Assembly: GCA_964442075.1 (NCBI GenBank)
Contig: CAYTWH010000006.1
Location: forward strand, 1-64,000
Length of the DNA stretch: 64,000 nt
Direction: 5' to 3'
Source: CAYTAU01 sp964442075
GTDB taxonomy: Bacteria > Bacteroidota > Bacteroidia > Bacteroidales > CAYTAU01
Under the pieces are notes generated by a model that saw only the letters and a list, made by a program, of their open reading frames with translations, had not been told where the DNA came from and made no database searches. This document shows, in pieces, positions 15,877 through 24,850 of this stretch. Position 1 is the first letter of the stretch, and the number at the start of each line of letters is the position of its first letter. The translations under genes and the position numbers were made by a program.

Positions 15877-18429
15877 ATGAAAAAGCTATTAATTACCTCA
15901 ATTTTCTATTTATTTTTATTTGTAAATATATTTGCTCAATGTAATCCTAATGCAGGATTAGATGATGCAATCTGTGGAAATACATATACCTTTAGTGCTA
16001 CCTTGGGTGATATAAACTCAACAGGCACATGGTCAACAAACGCATCGGGAGTAGTATTTTCTAATATTAATGACCCAAATGCACTTGTTACTGTATTATC
16101 TTATCAATCAATTGAATTTTACTGGACTGAGGATAACACAATAATTCCATGTACAAATGTAGATACTGTTATAATTACATTCATAGAAATTCCTGTTGCT
16201 AACGCAGGTATTGATGATCAGGTTTGTGGATTATCAGCTAATTTAACAGGAAGTTTTTCTTCAGGTAATACAGGTTTCTGGACAAGTAGTCCTGCTGGTG
16301 CAATTTTTACTCCTGTTAATAGTCCTACTGCTACGGTTACAGTTCCGGGATATGGTATATATATATTTACATGGGAAGAAGATAATAATCTATGTACAAG
16401 TACAGATGATGTTGTGGTTGAATTTCTTCAAACTCCTAATGCCAACGCAGGTATTGACCAAACAGTTTGCGGATTATTTGTAAACCTTGATGCAACAATA
16501 AGTTTTCTCGGAAATACTGGTTACTGGTCAGGTCCGGCAAATTTTAGTGATATTTACGATCCTGATGCTACAGCAAATATTACAAATATTCCAGGAACAC
16601 AAATAACTCACACATTATACTGGTATGAAACAAATGGAGTATGTAGTGGAACAACAGATTCTGTAGAAATTACATTTATAGCACCTCCCATAGCTGATGC
16701 CGGAAATGGTGGCTCCACTTGTGATTCCAGTTATATTCTTGAAGCTAATGCAATAGGCATTACCCCCGATTCAGTATTGTGGACAAGTAATACACCGGGA
16801 CTTTTTGTTTTTGCCCCAAGCAGTGATACAACTATTATTGATATCACACCCATAGTTCCCGGAATATATTCACCAAATGGATATGCAGAAATTTATATGT
16901 ACTTTACTGTTTATGATGGAACTTGTTCATCAACGGATTCTGTTTTAATTACATTCTATCAAGCTCCTATAGCTTATGCAGGAATAGATGATTCAATTTG
17001 TGGTTTATATTATGATCTTAATGCAATTCCATCAATTTTGAGTTCCTATGGTGAATGGAGTGTAATAAGCTGTCCAACAGCTGCAGGTCCTGCAAATCTT
17101 GTTGATTTTAACAACCCTCAAACAGGAGTTAATGTTCCAGTGTATGGTTATTGGACATTCCAGTGGGAAGAAGCTAATGATAATAATTTTACTTGTTTCA
17201 GCAGAGATACAGTAACAATAAACTTTATTGAAATCCCCAATATTGATGCAGGTCCTCGTGATACTGTTTGTGGATATTTTGTGGAGTTAAATGCTACATC
17301 TGCCGGAGGAATTGGTACTTGGTTAAATTATGGAGTAGTATGGTGTACCTCCAATAATTTATCAACAGCCGATACATTACAACAAAATGAATCAAATACA
17401 TGGGTTTACTATAATACTTTAAATGATTCAATTGCATTTGTATGGCAGGAATGTGATGGTTTTTGTTGTAATATTGATACCGTTTGGATATTGTTTGAAG
17501 AATATATAAATATAAATGGAAATGTTTTATATAATCTTAACCCTTTAAATCCAGGAGATGCTGAAATAGAATTATTCAATATCAATTCCGGTAATTATGA
17601 ATTAAACGATATTAGTTCTATTGCAGGCAACAATATATTTAATCTTCAGGGGAATAAAAGCGGTGATTATATTTTAAAAGCAAATGTGCTCAATCATATA
17701 TCATATCCTGATGCCATGAACACTTATTATGATGATGCATTTCTTTGGGAAAATGCACAGATTTTCACTCTTTCCTGCGGAGATTCAATTAATGCAGATA
17801 TTAACCTTAAACGCACAATTGCATTTACTCCGGGAAGTGGTAAAGTTTCGGGTTCTATAACTTATGAAGGTTCCGGCAATCCTGTTACAGATGCTGTTTT
17901 CTTTATTGAAGATACAACTGTTAACGATCCCTATCTATACACAGATGTTAATATAAACGGATATTATCAGTTTATTGGGTTACCACAAGGCAATTTCAGA
18001 ATTCTAGTTGACCTGTCTGGAATTCCACAAATTACAACTCATAATTTTTCTGTTACAGCAACAAATACTTTGTTCGAAAACTATGATTATTATGTGGATA
18101 CTATCTTGTACAGAGAAACAGGAATAGGTATTTATGCCGACACAGCGGCGACTTATAATATTGATAATCCACAGCTTAATGTTTCCTTAATATCGGTCTA
18201 TCCAAATCCTTTTAAGAACAATATTAATCTTGAATATAAACTGGAGCAAAACTCAATAGTTGAAATTCAGGTAATTGATATTACCGGTAAAATAATTCAT
18301 AAACAATCTGTAAAGTCATTAGATTCGGGAAATTACTCTGAATCTATAGAAATTGCGGATAAAGGAGTCTATTTTTTAGTTGTAAGTATCAATAAGAATA
18401 CGTACATAAAGAAAATTGTATCACAATAG
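15877..18429 (+). CDS. T9SS cargo with six Ig-like repeats and carboxypeptidase-regulatory domains
   Basis: 850 residues from the ATG at 15877; a TTG 33 bp upstream is in frame but would put 11 polar residues before the signal peptide (MKKLLITSIFYLFLFVNIFAQ). Six repeats of about 80-90 residues each start with (N/D/Y)AG..(D/Q)..(V/I)CG and run to a TxDxVxIxFxxxP strand. A carboxypeptidase-regulatory-like segment follows (GKVSGSITYEGSGNPVTDAVFF, YQFIGLPQGNFRILV), then a type A sorting domain (VYPNPFKNNINLEY to YIKKIVSQ). Probably a long surface stalk or adhesin, an inference from architecture alone. Confidence 0.88.
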   Translation: MKKLLITSIFYLFLFVNIFAQCNPNAGLDDAICGNTYTFSATLGDINSTGTWSTNASGVVFSNINDPNALVTVLSYQSIEFYWTEDNTIIPCTNVDTVIITFIEIPVANAGIDDQVCGLSANLTGSFSSGNTGFWTSSPAGAIFTPVNSPTATVTVPGYGIYIFTWEEDNNLCTSTDDVVVEFLQTPNANAGIDQTVCGLFVNLDATISFLGNTGYWSGPANFSDIYDPDATANITNIPGTQITHTLYWYETNGVCSGTTDSVEITFIAPPIADAGNGGSTCDSSYILEANAIGITPDSVLWTSNTPGLFVFAPSSDTTIIDITPIVPGIYSPNGYAEIYMYFTVYDGTCSSTDSVLITFYQAPIAYAGIDDSICGLYYDLNAIPSILSSYGEWSVISCPTAAGPANLVDFNNPQTGVNVPVYGYWTFQWEEANDNNFTCFSRDTVTINFIEIPNIDAGPRDTVCGYFVELNATSAGGIGTWLNYGVVWCTSNNLSTADTLQQNESNTWVYYNTLNDSIAFVWQECDGFCCNIDTVWILFEEYININGNVLYNLNPLNPGDAEIELFNINSGNYELNDISSIAGNNIFNLQGNKSGDYILKANVLNHISYPDAMNTYYDDAFLWENAQIFTLSCGDSINADINLKRTIAFTPGSGKVSGSITYEGSGNPVTDAVFFIEDTTVNDPYLYTDVNINGYYQFIGLPQGNFRILVDLSGIPQITTHNFSVTATNTLFENYDYYVDTILYRETGIGIYADTAATYNIDNPQLNVSLISVYPNPFKNNINLEYKLEQNSIVEIQVIDITGKIIHKQSVKSLDSGNYSESIEIADKGVYFLVVSINKNTYIKKIVSQ

Positions 18430-18452
18430 TCAAATTTATTACCATAAGCTTA

Positions 18453-18481
18453 TTGTTTTATTTTTAATAACTATAATTTTG
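18453..18481 (+). promoter_or_regulatory. Bacteroidota promoter for rdgB
   Basis: TTG (18453-18455), 18 bp, TAATTTTG (18474-18481), matching TTG-N19-TAnnTTTG, 34 bp before the start codon at 18516. Confidence 0.55.
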
Positions 18482-18515
18482 CTTTTTAATTAATTGTTTT
18501 CAAATAAACATTACA

Positions 18516-19127
18516 ATGTCGAAAGTAAAATTAGTATTTGCAACGCATAATAAAAACAAGTTAGTTGAGGTACAGAAACTTCTTGGAAATAATTTTCAGT
18601 TATTGAGTTTATATGATATTGACTGTAATACAGAAATTCCCGAAACACATTTAACATTGGAAGAAAATGCCTCAGAAAAAGCATGGTATGTATATAATAA
18701 TTTTCAATTAAATTGTTTTGCAGATGATACAGGTTTGGAAATACGATCATTAAATAATGCTCCGGGAGTATTGTCAGCAAGATATGCGGGAGAAGAAAAA
18801 AGCTCTGAAGCCAATATGAAAAAAGTTTTAGAGGAGTTAAAGAATAAGCCTGACAGAAAAGCACAATTTAGAACAATAATTTCGTTAATAATAAACGGCA
18901 AAGAATATAGATTTGAAGGGAAAGTGAAAGGAGAAATTATTAAAGAGAAACACGGAACAGATGGTTTTGGTTATGACCCAATTTTTAAACCCGATGGTTT
19001 TACTGAAACATTTGCAGAAATATCAATGGAAGAAAAGAATAAGGTAAGTCACAGAGGCATGGCAATACAAAAACTTGTTGAATTTTTGAAAAATCAGCAA
19101 GCATTAACCAGCAACAATATTAGGTAG
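18516..19127 (+). CDS. rdgB: XTP/dITP diphosphatase (house-cleaning NTPase)
   Basis: 203 residues, the usual length for the RdgB/HAM1 family. Visible family motifs: VFATHNKNKLVEVQKLL at the N-terminus (phosphate binding), FADDTGLEIRSLNNAPGVLSARYAG, FRTIISL, GTDGFGYDPIF (base recognition) and KNKVSHRGMAIQKL near the end. It hydrolyses non-canonical purine triphosphates such as ITP and XTP to the monophosphate and pyrophosphate, keeping them out of DNA and RNA. First gene of a plus-strand housekeeping run, with its own promoter. Confidence 0.96.
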   Translation: MSKVKLVFATHNKNKLVEVQKLLGNNFQLLSLYDIDCNTEIPETHLTLEENASEKAWYVYNNFQLNCFADDTGLEIRSLNNAPGVLSARYAGEEKSSEANMKKVLEELKNKPDRKAQFRTIISLIINGKEYRFEGKVKGEIIKEKHGTDGFGYDPIFKPDGFTETFAEISMEEKNKVSHRGMAIQKLVEFLKNQQALTSNNIR

Positions 19128-19255
19128 TTATTTAATTTCATTATAATACTTAATATAAAATTTAACTCTTTATTGGCATATAAAACTGTTCAGCATCGGT
19201 ATAATAAATTGTTTTTAGTAATTTTATCCTGTTTTTTCCCCAATTCTGTAAATAA

Positions 19256-19855
19256 ATGATATTTATAATTATAGCAATTACATCTTTGGTTTCTTTTCTT
19301 GCTTTTAGCAAAAGAGAAATAATGTATAAGTTTCAGTTTAATGCTTACCAAATTTATCATCGTAAGGAAATTTACAGAATTATAACACATGCCTTTTTAC
19401 ATGCAGATTGGACACACCTTATTATAAACATGATAGTTTTATATTCTTTTGGTAATAATGTAATGGCGTATTTTAAATATCACTTTGGAGATAAAGCAAC
19501 GCTTTATATTATCATATTATATTTTGGAGGCATTATTTTTTCTACGTTATTTTCTTTGATAAAAAACAGAAACAACCCGCATTACAATGCTGTTGGAGCA
19601 TCAGGAGCAGTATCGGCATTTGTGTTTACTTCAATATTTTTTGCTCCAATGCATAAAGTTTACTTATTTGGAGTAGTACCTATTTATGGTATTTTGTTTG
19701 GTGTTATATATATGGTGTACTCTTATATCCAGAGCAAAAGAAGCAGGGATAATATTGCACATGATGTACATTTTTGGGGAGGAGTTTATGGTTTTGTTTT
19801 TCCCATTATACTTAAACCGGAATTGCTTGACTCATTCATAAATCAGTTTATATGA
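19256..19855 (+). CDS. Rhomboid-family intramembrane serine protease
   Basis: 199 residues with about six hydrophobic segments. Diagnostic motifs: HAFLHADWTHLIINMIVLYSFG (loop 1 and helix 2), the catalytic serine in GASGAVSA, and the catalytic histidine in DVHFWGGVYGF. Rhomboids cleave transmembrane substrates within the membrane; the substrate is unknown. The last four bases overlap the start of gmhB (ATGA), so the two are probably translationally coupled. The 128 bp before it show no clear promoter. Confidence 0.93.
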   Translation: MIFIIIAITSLVSFLAFSKREIMYKFQFNAYQIYHRKEIYRIITHAFLHADWTHLIINMIVLYSFGNNVMAYFKYHFGDKATLYIIILYFGGIIFSTLFSLIKNRNNPHYNAVGASGAVSAFVFTSIFFAPMHKVYLFGVVPIYGILFGVIYMVYSYIQSKRSRDNIAHDVHFWGGVYGFVFPIILKPELLDSFINQFI

Positions 19856-20349
19856 AAAAAGCGATATTTCTTGATAGGGACGGTGTAATTAATAAAGAAG
19901 TTGGAAACTACGTTTACAAAGTTTCCGATTTTATTATTAACGAAGGAGTATTTGAAGCTCTTAAATTATTGCAGGATGCAGATTATTTGTTAATCATTAT
20001 TACAAACCAAGGGGGTATTGCAAAAAATATATATACAAAACAAGATGTAGATAAAGTTCATGGATTTTTAAATTCTGAATTACAAAAGCACAATATAAAA
20101 CTAACCGAAATATATTATTGCCCGCACCATAACGAGGTGAATAATATTTGCTTATGCCGAAAACCAAATTCAATAATGATTGAAAAAGCAATTGCACGTT
20201 TTAATATTGATGTAAATAAATCGTATATGATAGGCGATAGAAACAGAGATGTTGAGGCTGGGGAAAAGGCAGGATTGAAAACAGTTAAAATTTTATCTAA
20301 CGAAAATATTCTTGAAATTTGTAAAAAAATAATTTCTAATGCCAATTGA
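19852..20349 (+). CDS. gmhB: D-glycero-D-manno-heptose-1,7-bisphosphate 7-phosphatase (HAD-IIIA)
   Basis: 165 residues. HAD motif I FLDRDGVIN at the N-terminus, motif II TNQGG, motif III/IV CRKPNSIMIEKA and MIGDRNRDVEAGEKAG. The Cys/His cluster CPHHNEVNNICLC is the zinc loop typical of GmhB. It removes the C7 phosphate in making ADP-heptose for the LPS inner core. Overlaps the rhomboid gene by 4 bases and the aminotransferase gene by 11. A histidinol-phosphatase-like specificity cannot be excluded by sequence alone. Confidence 0.88.
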   Translation: MKKAIFLDRDGVINKEVGNYVYKVSDFIINEGVFEALKLLQDADYLLIIITNQGGIAKNIYTKQDVDKVHGFLNSELQKHNIKLTEIYYCPHHNEVNNICLCRKPNSIMIEKAIARFNIDVNKSYMIGDRNRDVEAGEKAGLKTVKILSNENILEICKKIISNAN

Positions 20350-21193
20350 ACCATATATATGTTTTAACGGAGATTTTGTAAAAGAAAAGCAAACTGTACT
20401 TACATGCCAAAACAGAGCTTTCAGATATGGTGATGCCTTGTTTGAAACAATAAGAGTGTCATCAAAAAAAATATTCTTATTCGACGACCACCTTAAAAGA
20501 CTTACAAAAAGTATGGGATTTCTTAAAATGAATATTCCTTCAAGCTTCAATAAAGAAGATTTAAGCAAACAAATTATAAAGTTATTAAATACTAACAGGC
20601 TTTTTCAGGGAGCAAGATTAAGATTAACAGTTTTTAGAGCAGATGGTGGATTTTATACTCCTGTAACAAACAATATTTCATACATAATTGAAGCAGAAAA
20701 GCTTGAAAATGAAAAATATATTTTAAACAAAAAAGGATTGATAATTGAAATTTACGACGAATTTAAAAAACCCGTAAACGCATTATCTAATTTTAAAACA
20801 ACAAACGCCTTTCCTTATATTTTGGCAGGTATCTATAAAAAAGAAAACGGGTTTGACGATTGCATTTTACTAAATCAGAATAATAATATTATTGAAGCAA
20901 TAAGTTCAAACATATTTCTTGTAAAAGGAAAAAGTATTTATACTCCTTCAATTGACGATGGCTGTGTAGCGGGAGTAATGCGTAACAAAATTATTGATAT
21001 AGCCATTGATCTAAAGTACATTGTTTTTGAAGATGCAAGCCTTAGAATAACTGATCTGTTAAATGCTGATGAGGTTTTTTTGACAAATGCAATTAATGGT
21101 GTTAAATGGGCTATAGCATTTCGCACAAAGCGGTATTATAATACAGTTTCAAAACAACTGATAGCAGAACTTAATAATAAATTAAGTGTATAG
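20339..21193 (+). CDS. Class IV PLP-dependent aminotransferase
   Basis: 284 residues. Fold IV features: FRYGDALFETIRV near the N-terminus (after ICFNGDFV), FDDHLKRLTKSM, the PLP-binding lysine in NFKTTNAFPYILAG, CILLNQNNNIIEAISSNIF, and GCVAGVMRNKIIDIA for the cofactor phosphate. The family covers branched-chain aminotransferase, D-amino-acid aminotransferase and aminodeoxychorismate lyase (PabC); length and the FET motif fit the last two best, but I cannot choose. Overlaps gmhB by 11 bases and precedes cmk by 27. Confidence 0.88.
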   Translation: MPIEPYICFNGDFVKEKQTVLTCQNRAFRYGDALFETIRVSSKKIFLFDDHLKRLTKSMGFLKMNIPSSFNKEDLSKQIIKLLNTNRLFQGARLRLTVFRADGGFYTPVTNNISYIIEAEKLENEKYILNKKGLIIEIYDEFKKPVNALSNFKTTNAFPYILAGIYKKENGFDDCILLNQNNNIIEAISSNIFLVKGKSIYTPSIDDGCVAGVMRNKIIDIAIDLKYIVFEDASLRITDLLNADEVFLTNAINGVKWAIAFRTKRYYNTVSKQLIAELNNKLSV

Positions 21194-21208
21194 GTAAAAT
21201 AAAAATCT

Positions 21209-21216
21209 TATTTTTG
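21209..21216 (+). promoter_or_regulatory. -7 box TATTTTTG directly before cmk
   Basis: Exact TAnnTTTG match ending 4 bp before the cmk ATG, which would give a leaderless cmk-ispH transcript inside the longer operon. No TTG at the ideal distance was seen. Confidence 0.4.
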
Positions 21217-21220
21217 AAAC

Positions 21221-21907
21221 ATGCAAAAAATCACAATAGCAATTGACGGGTATTCTTCATGTGGAAAAAGTACGCTTGCAAAAGACCTTGCAAAAGTATT
21301 AAAATATAAATATATTGATAGCGGGGCAATGTACAGGGCGGTTACCTTATATTGTATGCGAAATAATATTATTTATGATATAGAAAAGATTGATATTATA
21401 AAATTAGAAAATGAGTTGAAAAATATAAGCATTGACATTAGGCACAATAATGACTTATCTGAAAATGAGATTTTTTTAAATAATGAAAATGTTGAAGAAG
21501 AAATAAGAAAAATTGATGTTTCTAATTTGGTAAGCATTATCAGTAAGGAAAAAATAATTAGAAAAAAAATGGTGAAGCTGCAGCGAAAAATTGGTGATAA
21601 AAAAGGTATTGTAATGGATGGCAGAGATATTGGAACGGTAGTTTTTCCTGATGCAGATCTGAAAATATTTATGACTGCCGATGTTAACATTAGAGCAAGA
21701 AGACGTTATAATGAATATCTTGAAAAAAACATTGAAATAACATTAAAAGAGGTTATTGATAATATAACAAAACGTGATTTTTATGATGAAAATCGTAAAG
21801 AAAGTCCACTAAAAAAAGCCAACGATGCCATTGTTTTAGATAATAGCAATTTAAGTATTAAAGAACAATTGCAATTTATTATTGATATTATTAAAGAAAA
21901 ATTTTAA
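21221..21907 (+). CDS. cmk: Cytidylate kinase
   Basis: 228 residues. P-loop IAIDGYSSCGKSTLAKDLA at the N-terminus, YIDSGAMYRAVTLY (CMP binding), MDGRDIGTVVFPDADLKIFMTA and RARRRYNEY, with the lid segment RDFYDENRKESPLKKANDAI. All are characteristic of bacterial CMP kinases, which phosphorylate CMP and dCMP with ATP. Ends one base before the ispH start; the cmk-ispH pair is a known neighbourhood in Bacteroidota. Confidence 0.96.
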   Translation: MQKITIAIDGYSSCGKSTLAKDLAKVLKYKYIDSGAMYRAVTLYCMRNNIIYDIEKIDIIKLENELKNISIDIRHNNDLSENEIFLNNENVEEEIRKIDVSNLVSIISKEKIIRKKMVKLQRKIGDKKGIVMDGRDIGTVVFPDADLKIFMTADVNIRARRRYNEYLEKNIEITLKEVIDNITKRDFYDENRKESPLKKANDAIVLDNSNLSIKEQLQFIIDIIKEKF

Positions 21908-21908
21908 T

Positions 21909-22781
21909 ATGCTAGTTGATATTGATAAAGGTTCAGGATTTTGTTTTGGAGTTGTATATGCTGTTGAAAAAGCAGAAAAAGAACTTGAGAAAAATGAAAA
22001 ATTATATTCATTAGGGGATATTGTTCATAACAATGTTGAACTTGGCAGGCTTGAAAAAATGGGATTAAAATCAATAAGTCATGATGAGTTTAAAAAATTA
22101 AAAAATTGCAAAGTTCTTATTAGAGCTCATGGAGAACCTCCCGAAACATATAGAATTGCAAAAAATAATAACATTAAACTTATTGATGCAACTTGTCCTG
22201 TTGTAATAAAATTGCAAAATAAAATAATGCATGGGTACAATTATATAAAAAAGCAAAAAGGACAAATTGTAATATTTGGAAAAGAAGGACATGCAGAAGT
22301 TAACGGTCTTGTTGGACAAACTGAAAACACAGCAATAGTTATTGAAACAATTGATGATTTGAAAAAAATTGATTTTTCAAAACCTGTTATTTTATATTCT
22401 CAAACAACAAAAAGCACAAAAGGCTTTGAAGAAATTGAGGCAATAATTAATGAAAATTTAAAAACTAATAAAAAAGAGGATTTGCTTTTTATTGCTAATA
22501 ATACAATTTGTAAACAAGTATCTACACGTGAACCAAAATTAAAAATATTTGCCAAAAAATATGATGTAATAATATTTGTTAGTGGGCATAAAAGTTCAAA
22601 TGGCAAAATGCTGTATAATATTTGTAAAAATGAAAATGATAATACGTATTTTGTTTCAGATGAAAAAGAATTAAATAAAAATTGGTTTAATAATGTAGAT
22701 TCTGTTGGAGTTTGTGGTGCAACATCTACACCGCGATGGTTAATGGAAAAAATTTCAAACTATATAAAAGCTAAATATTAA
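21909..22781 (+). CDS. ispH: 4-hydroxy-3-methylbut-2-enyl diphosphate reductase
   Basis: 290 residues from the ATG at 21909, which lies 1 bp after cmk; an upstream in-frame start at 21882 would overlap cmk and add MILLKKNFN. The three cysteines of the iron-sulfur cluster are visible in GSGFCFGV, IDATCPVV and GVCGATSTP, with RAHGEPP and KEGHAEVNGLVGQT between them. It catalyses the last step of the MEP isoprenoid pathway. A stretch with NNTICKQVSTREPKL matches the family's C-terminal half. Confidence 0.95.
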   Translation: MLVDIDKGSGFCFGVVYAVEKAEKELEKNEKLYSLGDIVHNNVELGRLEKMGLKSISHDEFKKLKNCKVLIRAHGEPPETYRIAKNNNIKLIDATCPVVIKLQNKIMHGYNYIKKQKGQIVIFGKEGHAEVNGLVGQTENTAIVIETIDDLKKIDFSKPVILYSQTTKSTKGFEEIEAIINENLKTNKKEDLLFIANNTICKQVSTREPKLKIFAKKYDVIIFVSGHKSSNGKMLYNICKNENDNTYFVSDEKELNKNWFNNVDSVGVCGATSTPRWLMEKISNYIKAKY

Positions 22782-22831
22782 GAGTAATATAAAACTTTTA
22801 ATATTTTTATTCGTAAACATAACTTGGTTAA

Positions 22832-23935
22832 ATGAATAATATCGGAAAATATATTATAATAATTGCCATACTTACAATAATAGGATTCATAGTGTGGTAT
22901 TTCATGGCTATAATTGCTTACATACTTTTTGCAGCAATACTTTCACTTATTGGACATCCAATAGTTGCCTTAATTGGAAAATTAAAAGTAAAAAAAATAA
23001 AAGTCCCGAGAGCTGTTAGTGCAGGTATTACTTTAGTTTTACTTTGGGCAATGGTATTTGGATTTTTCAGTTTTTTTCTGCCAATCATTACTGATGAAGC
23101 ACAACAATTGTCTGAAATTAACCCCGAATCAATAATGGAAAACCTCGAAGAACCACTAAATGTTGTTGATGAGTGGGCAAAAAAATTAAATTTCAATCCA
23201 GACAGTTCTGCTTCAGCGCAAGGCTTGGTGGTTAAGCAAATTACACGATTTTTAAGTGTTTCTGATGTTTCAAATATTTTTGGAACAATAGCAGGGGTTC
23301 TGGGAAATATATTTGTTGCATTTTTTGCAATTTCATTTATTACATTTTTCTTTTTAAAGGATGAGAAACTATTCGTAAACGGGATATTGATTTTAATACC
23401 AGAAAAACATGAGAATTCTGTAAAACATGCTATGTCTTCCATTAAAAGATTACTGATGAGGTATTTTATTGGCATGGGCATAGACGTATGTATAGTAATT
23501 ACATTAGTAACCATTGGATTAAGTATTGTTGGATTAAAATTTGAACACGCTTTAATTATTGCTCTTTTTGTTGGAATGGTTAATATAATACCTTATGTGG
23601 GACCAATTATCGGGATGATATTCGGGTTATTATTCGGTGTTCTTACACATATTGATATGAATTTCTACACGGAAATTCTTCCGATGTTAGCTTATATGAT
23701 GATTGTTTTTGTTTCGGTACAAATTTTAGATGCAGCTTTATTGCAGCCTACAATATACTCTAACAGCATAAAAGCGCACCCATTAGAAATATTTTTATTA
23801 ATATTAATTGCAGGAAGTATTGCAGGAATTCCGGGAATGATACTTGCAATACCAAGTTACACTATTTTTCGTGTAATTGCTAAGGAATTTTTTAACGAAT
23901 TTAAGCTTATTAAAAAATTAACACAAAATATATAA
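22832..23935 (+). CDS. AI-2E family transporter (PerM/YhhT-like)
   Basis: 367 residues, polytopic: two hydrophobic segments near residues 5-65, one near 70-90, a soluble segment at about 90-150 (EINPESIMENLEEPLNVVDEW), and further helices from 160 to 350. The conserved FVGMVNIIPYVGPIIGMIFGLLFG segment and the end segment HPLEIFLLILIAGSIAGIPGMILAIP are typical of this family. Members export autoinducer-2 or act as Na+/H+ antiporters in some species, so the substrate here is open. Follows ispH by 50 bp. Confidence 0.92.
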   Translation: MNNIGKYIIIIAILTIIGFIVWYFMAIIAYILFAAILSLIGHPIVALIGKLKVKKIKVPRAVSAGITLVLLWAMVFGFFSFFLPIITDEAQQLSEINPESIMENLEEPLNVVDEWAKKLNFNPDSSASAQGLVVKQITRFLSVSDVSNIFGTIAGVLGNIFVAFFAISFITFFFLKDEKLFVNGILILIPEKHENSVKHAMSSIKRLLMRYFIGMGIDVCIVITLVTIGLSIVGLKFEHALIIALFVGMVNIIPYVGPIIGMIFGLLFGVLTHIDMNFYTEILPMLAYMMIVFVSVQILDAALLQPTIYSNSIKAHPLEIFLLILIAGSIAGIPGMILAIPSYTIFRVIAKEFFNEFKLIKKLTQNI

Positions 23936-23944
23936 ACATTTTTG

Positions 23945-23952
23945 TACTTTTG
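23945..23952 (+). promoter_or_regulatory. -7 box TACTTTTG before the CHU_C protein
   Basis: Exact TAnnTTTG match 19 bp before the ATG at 23972, just after the transporter stop codon. The upstream TTG is not at ideal distance. Confidence 0.4.
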
Positions 23953-23971
23953 TTTTATTGAAATTATTAAA

Positions 23972-24850
23972 ATGAAAATTAAACAATACTTATTACAGGT
24001 TTTTTTAATTGTGATTACACTTAGTTCTACAGCGCAATCACTTGCTGATTTCAGGTCAGATACAACAATTGTTTGTGAAAGTGTTGTTGTTTATTTTAAC
24101 GATCTTTCTATTTCTGATACAACTATTATAACACGGTTGTGGGAATTTGAGGGAGGCACACCGGCAACATCAAGTACCCAAAACCCTGTTGTTGTATATG
24201 ATACGGCAGGCGTATATAATGTAAAACTTACTGTTGCAGATGAAAATTCTAATGTTGATTCTGAAATTAAAACAGAATATATTACAGTAAGAAAAAGACC
24301 AGTTGCTGCGTTTATATTAAGTCCTGCTCAAGATTATTTTTTAACAGACACATTTTCATTATCTTCATTTTTTTACGATTTTACCAGTCAATCTATATTA
24401 GATGAGACACCAAATGATATATTAAAATATTCCTATTACTGGGATTTTGGAGATGGGATTTTTGTTGATTCAACATCATCTTTAATATATAAGTTTCAAA
24501 ATGCTGGTGATTATTCCGTAAGATTTGTTATTAATGCAGGAAAAGAATGTACCGATACAGCAGATGCAAGTGTAACTGTAGAAGACATAAAATTAGTGCC
24601 TAATATTTTTACTCCAAATGGAGATGGCATAAATGATTTTTTAACAATAAAAACAAACGGTATTCATACGTATGAGCTTTTTATTTTTAGCAGGTGGGGC
24701 GTAATAGTTCATACAATTTCTGCAAAAAAAATTACATGGGATGGTCATACATCTGCTGGAATATTAGTTGATCCTGGTGTTTATTATTATCACTTATCTT
24801 CTGCAGAAAACGGACATAGTGAAACCGGATTTATTCATGTAATGAGATAA
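23972..24850 (+). CDS. PKD-domain protein with gliding-type (CHU_C) T9SS sorting domain
   Basis: 292 residues from the ATG at 23972, which opens the signal peptide (MKIKQYLLQVFLIVITLSS); the earlier in-frame ATG at 23942 would add ten residues that do not fit one. Two PKD domains: about 30-115 (LWEFEGGTPATSSTQNP, YDTAGVYNVKLTV) and about 120-205 (YYWDFGDGIFVD, NAGDYSVRFVI). The C-terminus (VPNIFTPNGDGINDFL, FSRWGVIVH, WDGHTSAGILVDPGVYYYHL) is the type B sorting domain. Its 3' end overlaps the convergent glycosyltransferase gene by 16 bases. Confidence 0.92.
   Translation: MKIKQYLLQVFLIVITLSSTAQSLADFRSDTTIVCESVVVYFNDLSISDTTIITRLWEFEGGTPATSSTQNPVVVYDTAGVYNVKLTVADENSNVDSEIKTEYITVRKRPVAAFILSPAQDYFLTDTFSLSSFFYDFTSQSILDETPNDILKYSYYWDFGDGIFVDSTSSLIYKFQNAGDYSVRFVINAGKECTDTADASVTVEDIKLVPNIFTPNGDGINDFLTIKTNGIHTYELFIFSRWGVIVHTISAKKITWDGHTSAGILVDPGVYYYHLSSAENGHSETGFIHVMR

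Noticed and set aside
22918..23514. 198-codon minus-strand ORF
   Set aside because: Lies fully inside the plus-strand AI-2E transporter gene, whose family motifs are clear; it is an antisense shadow.
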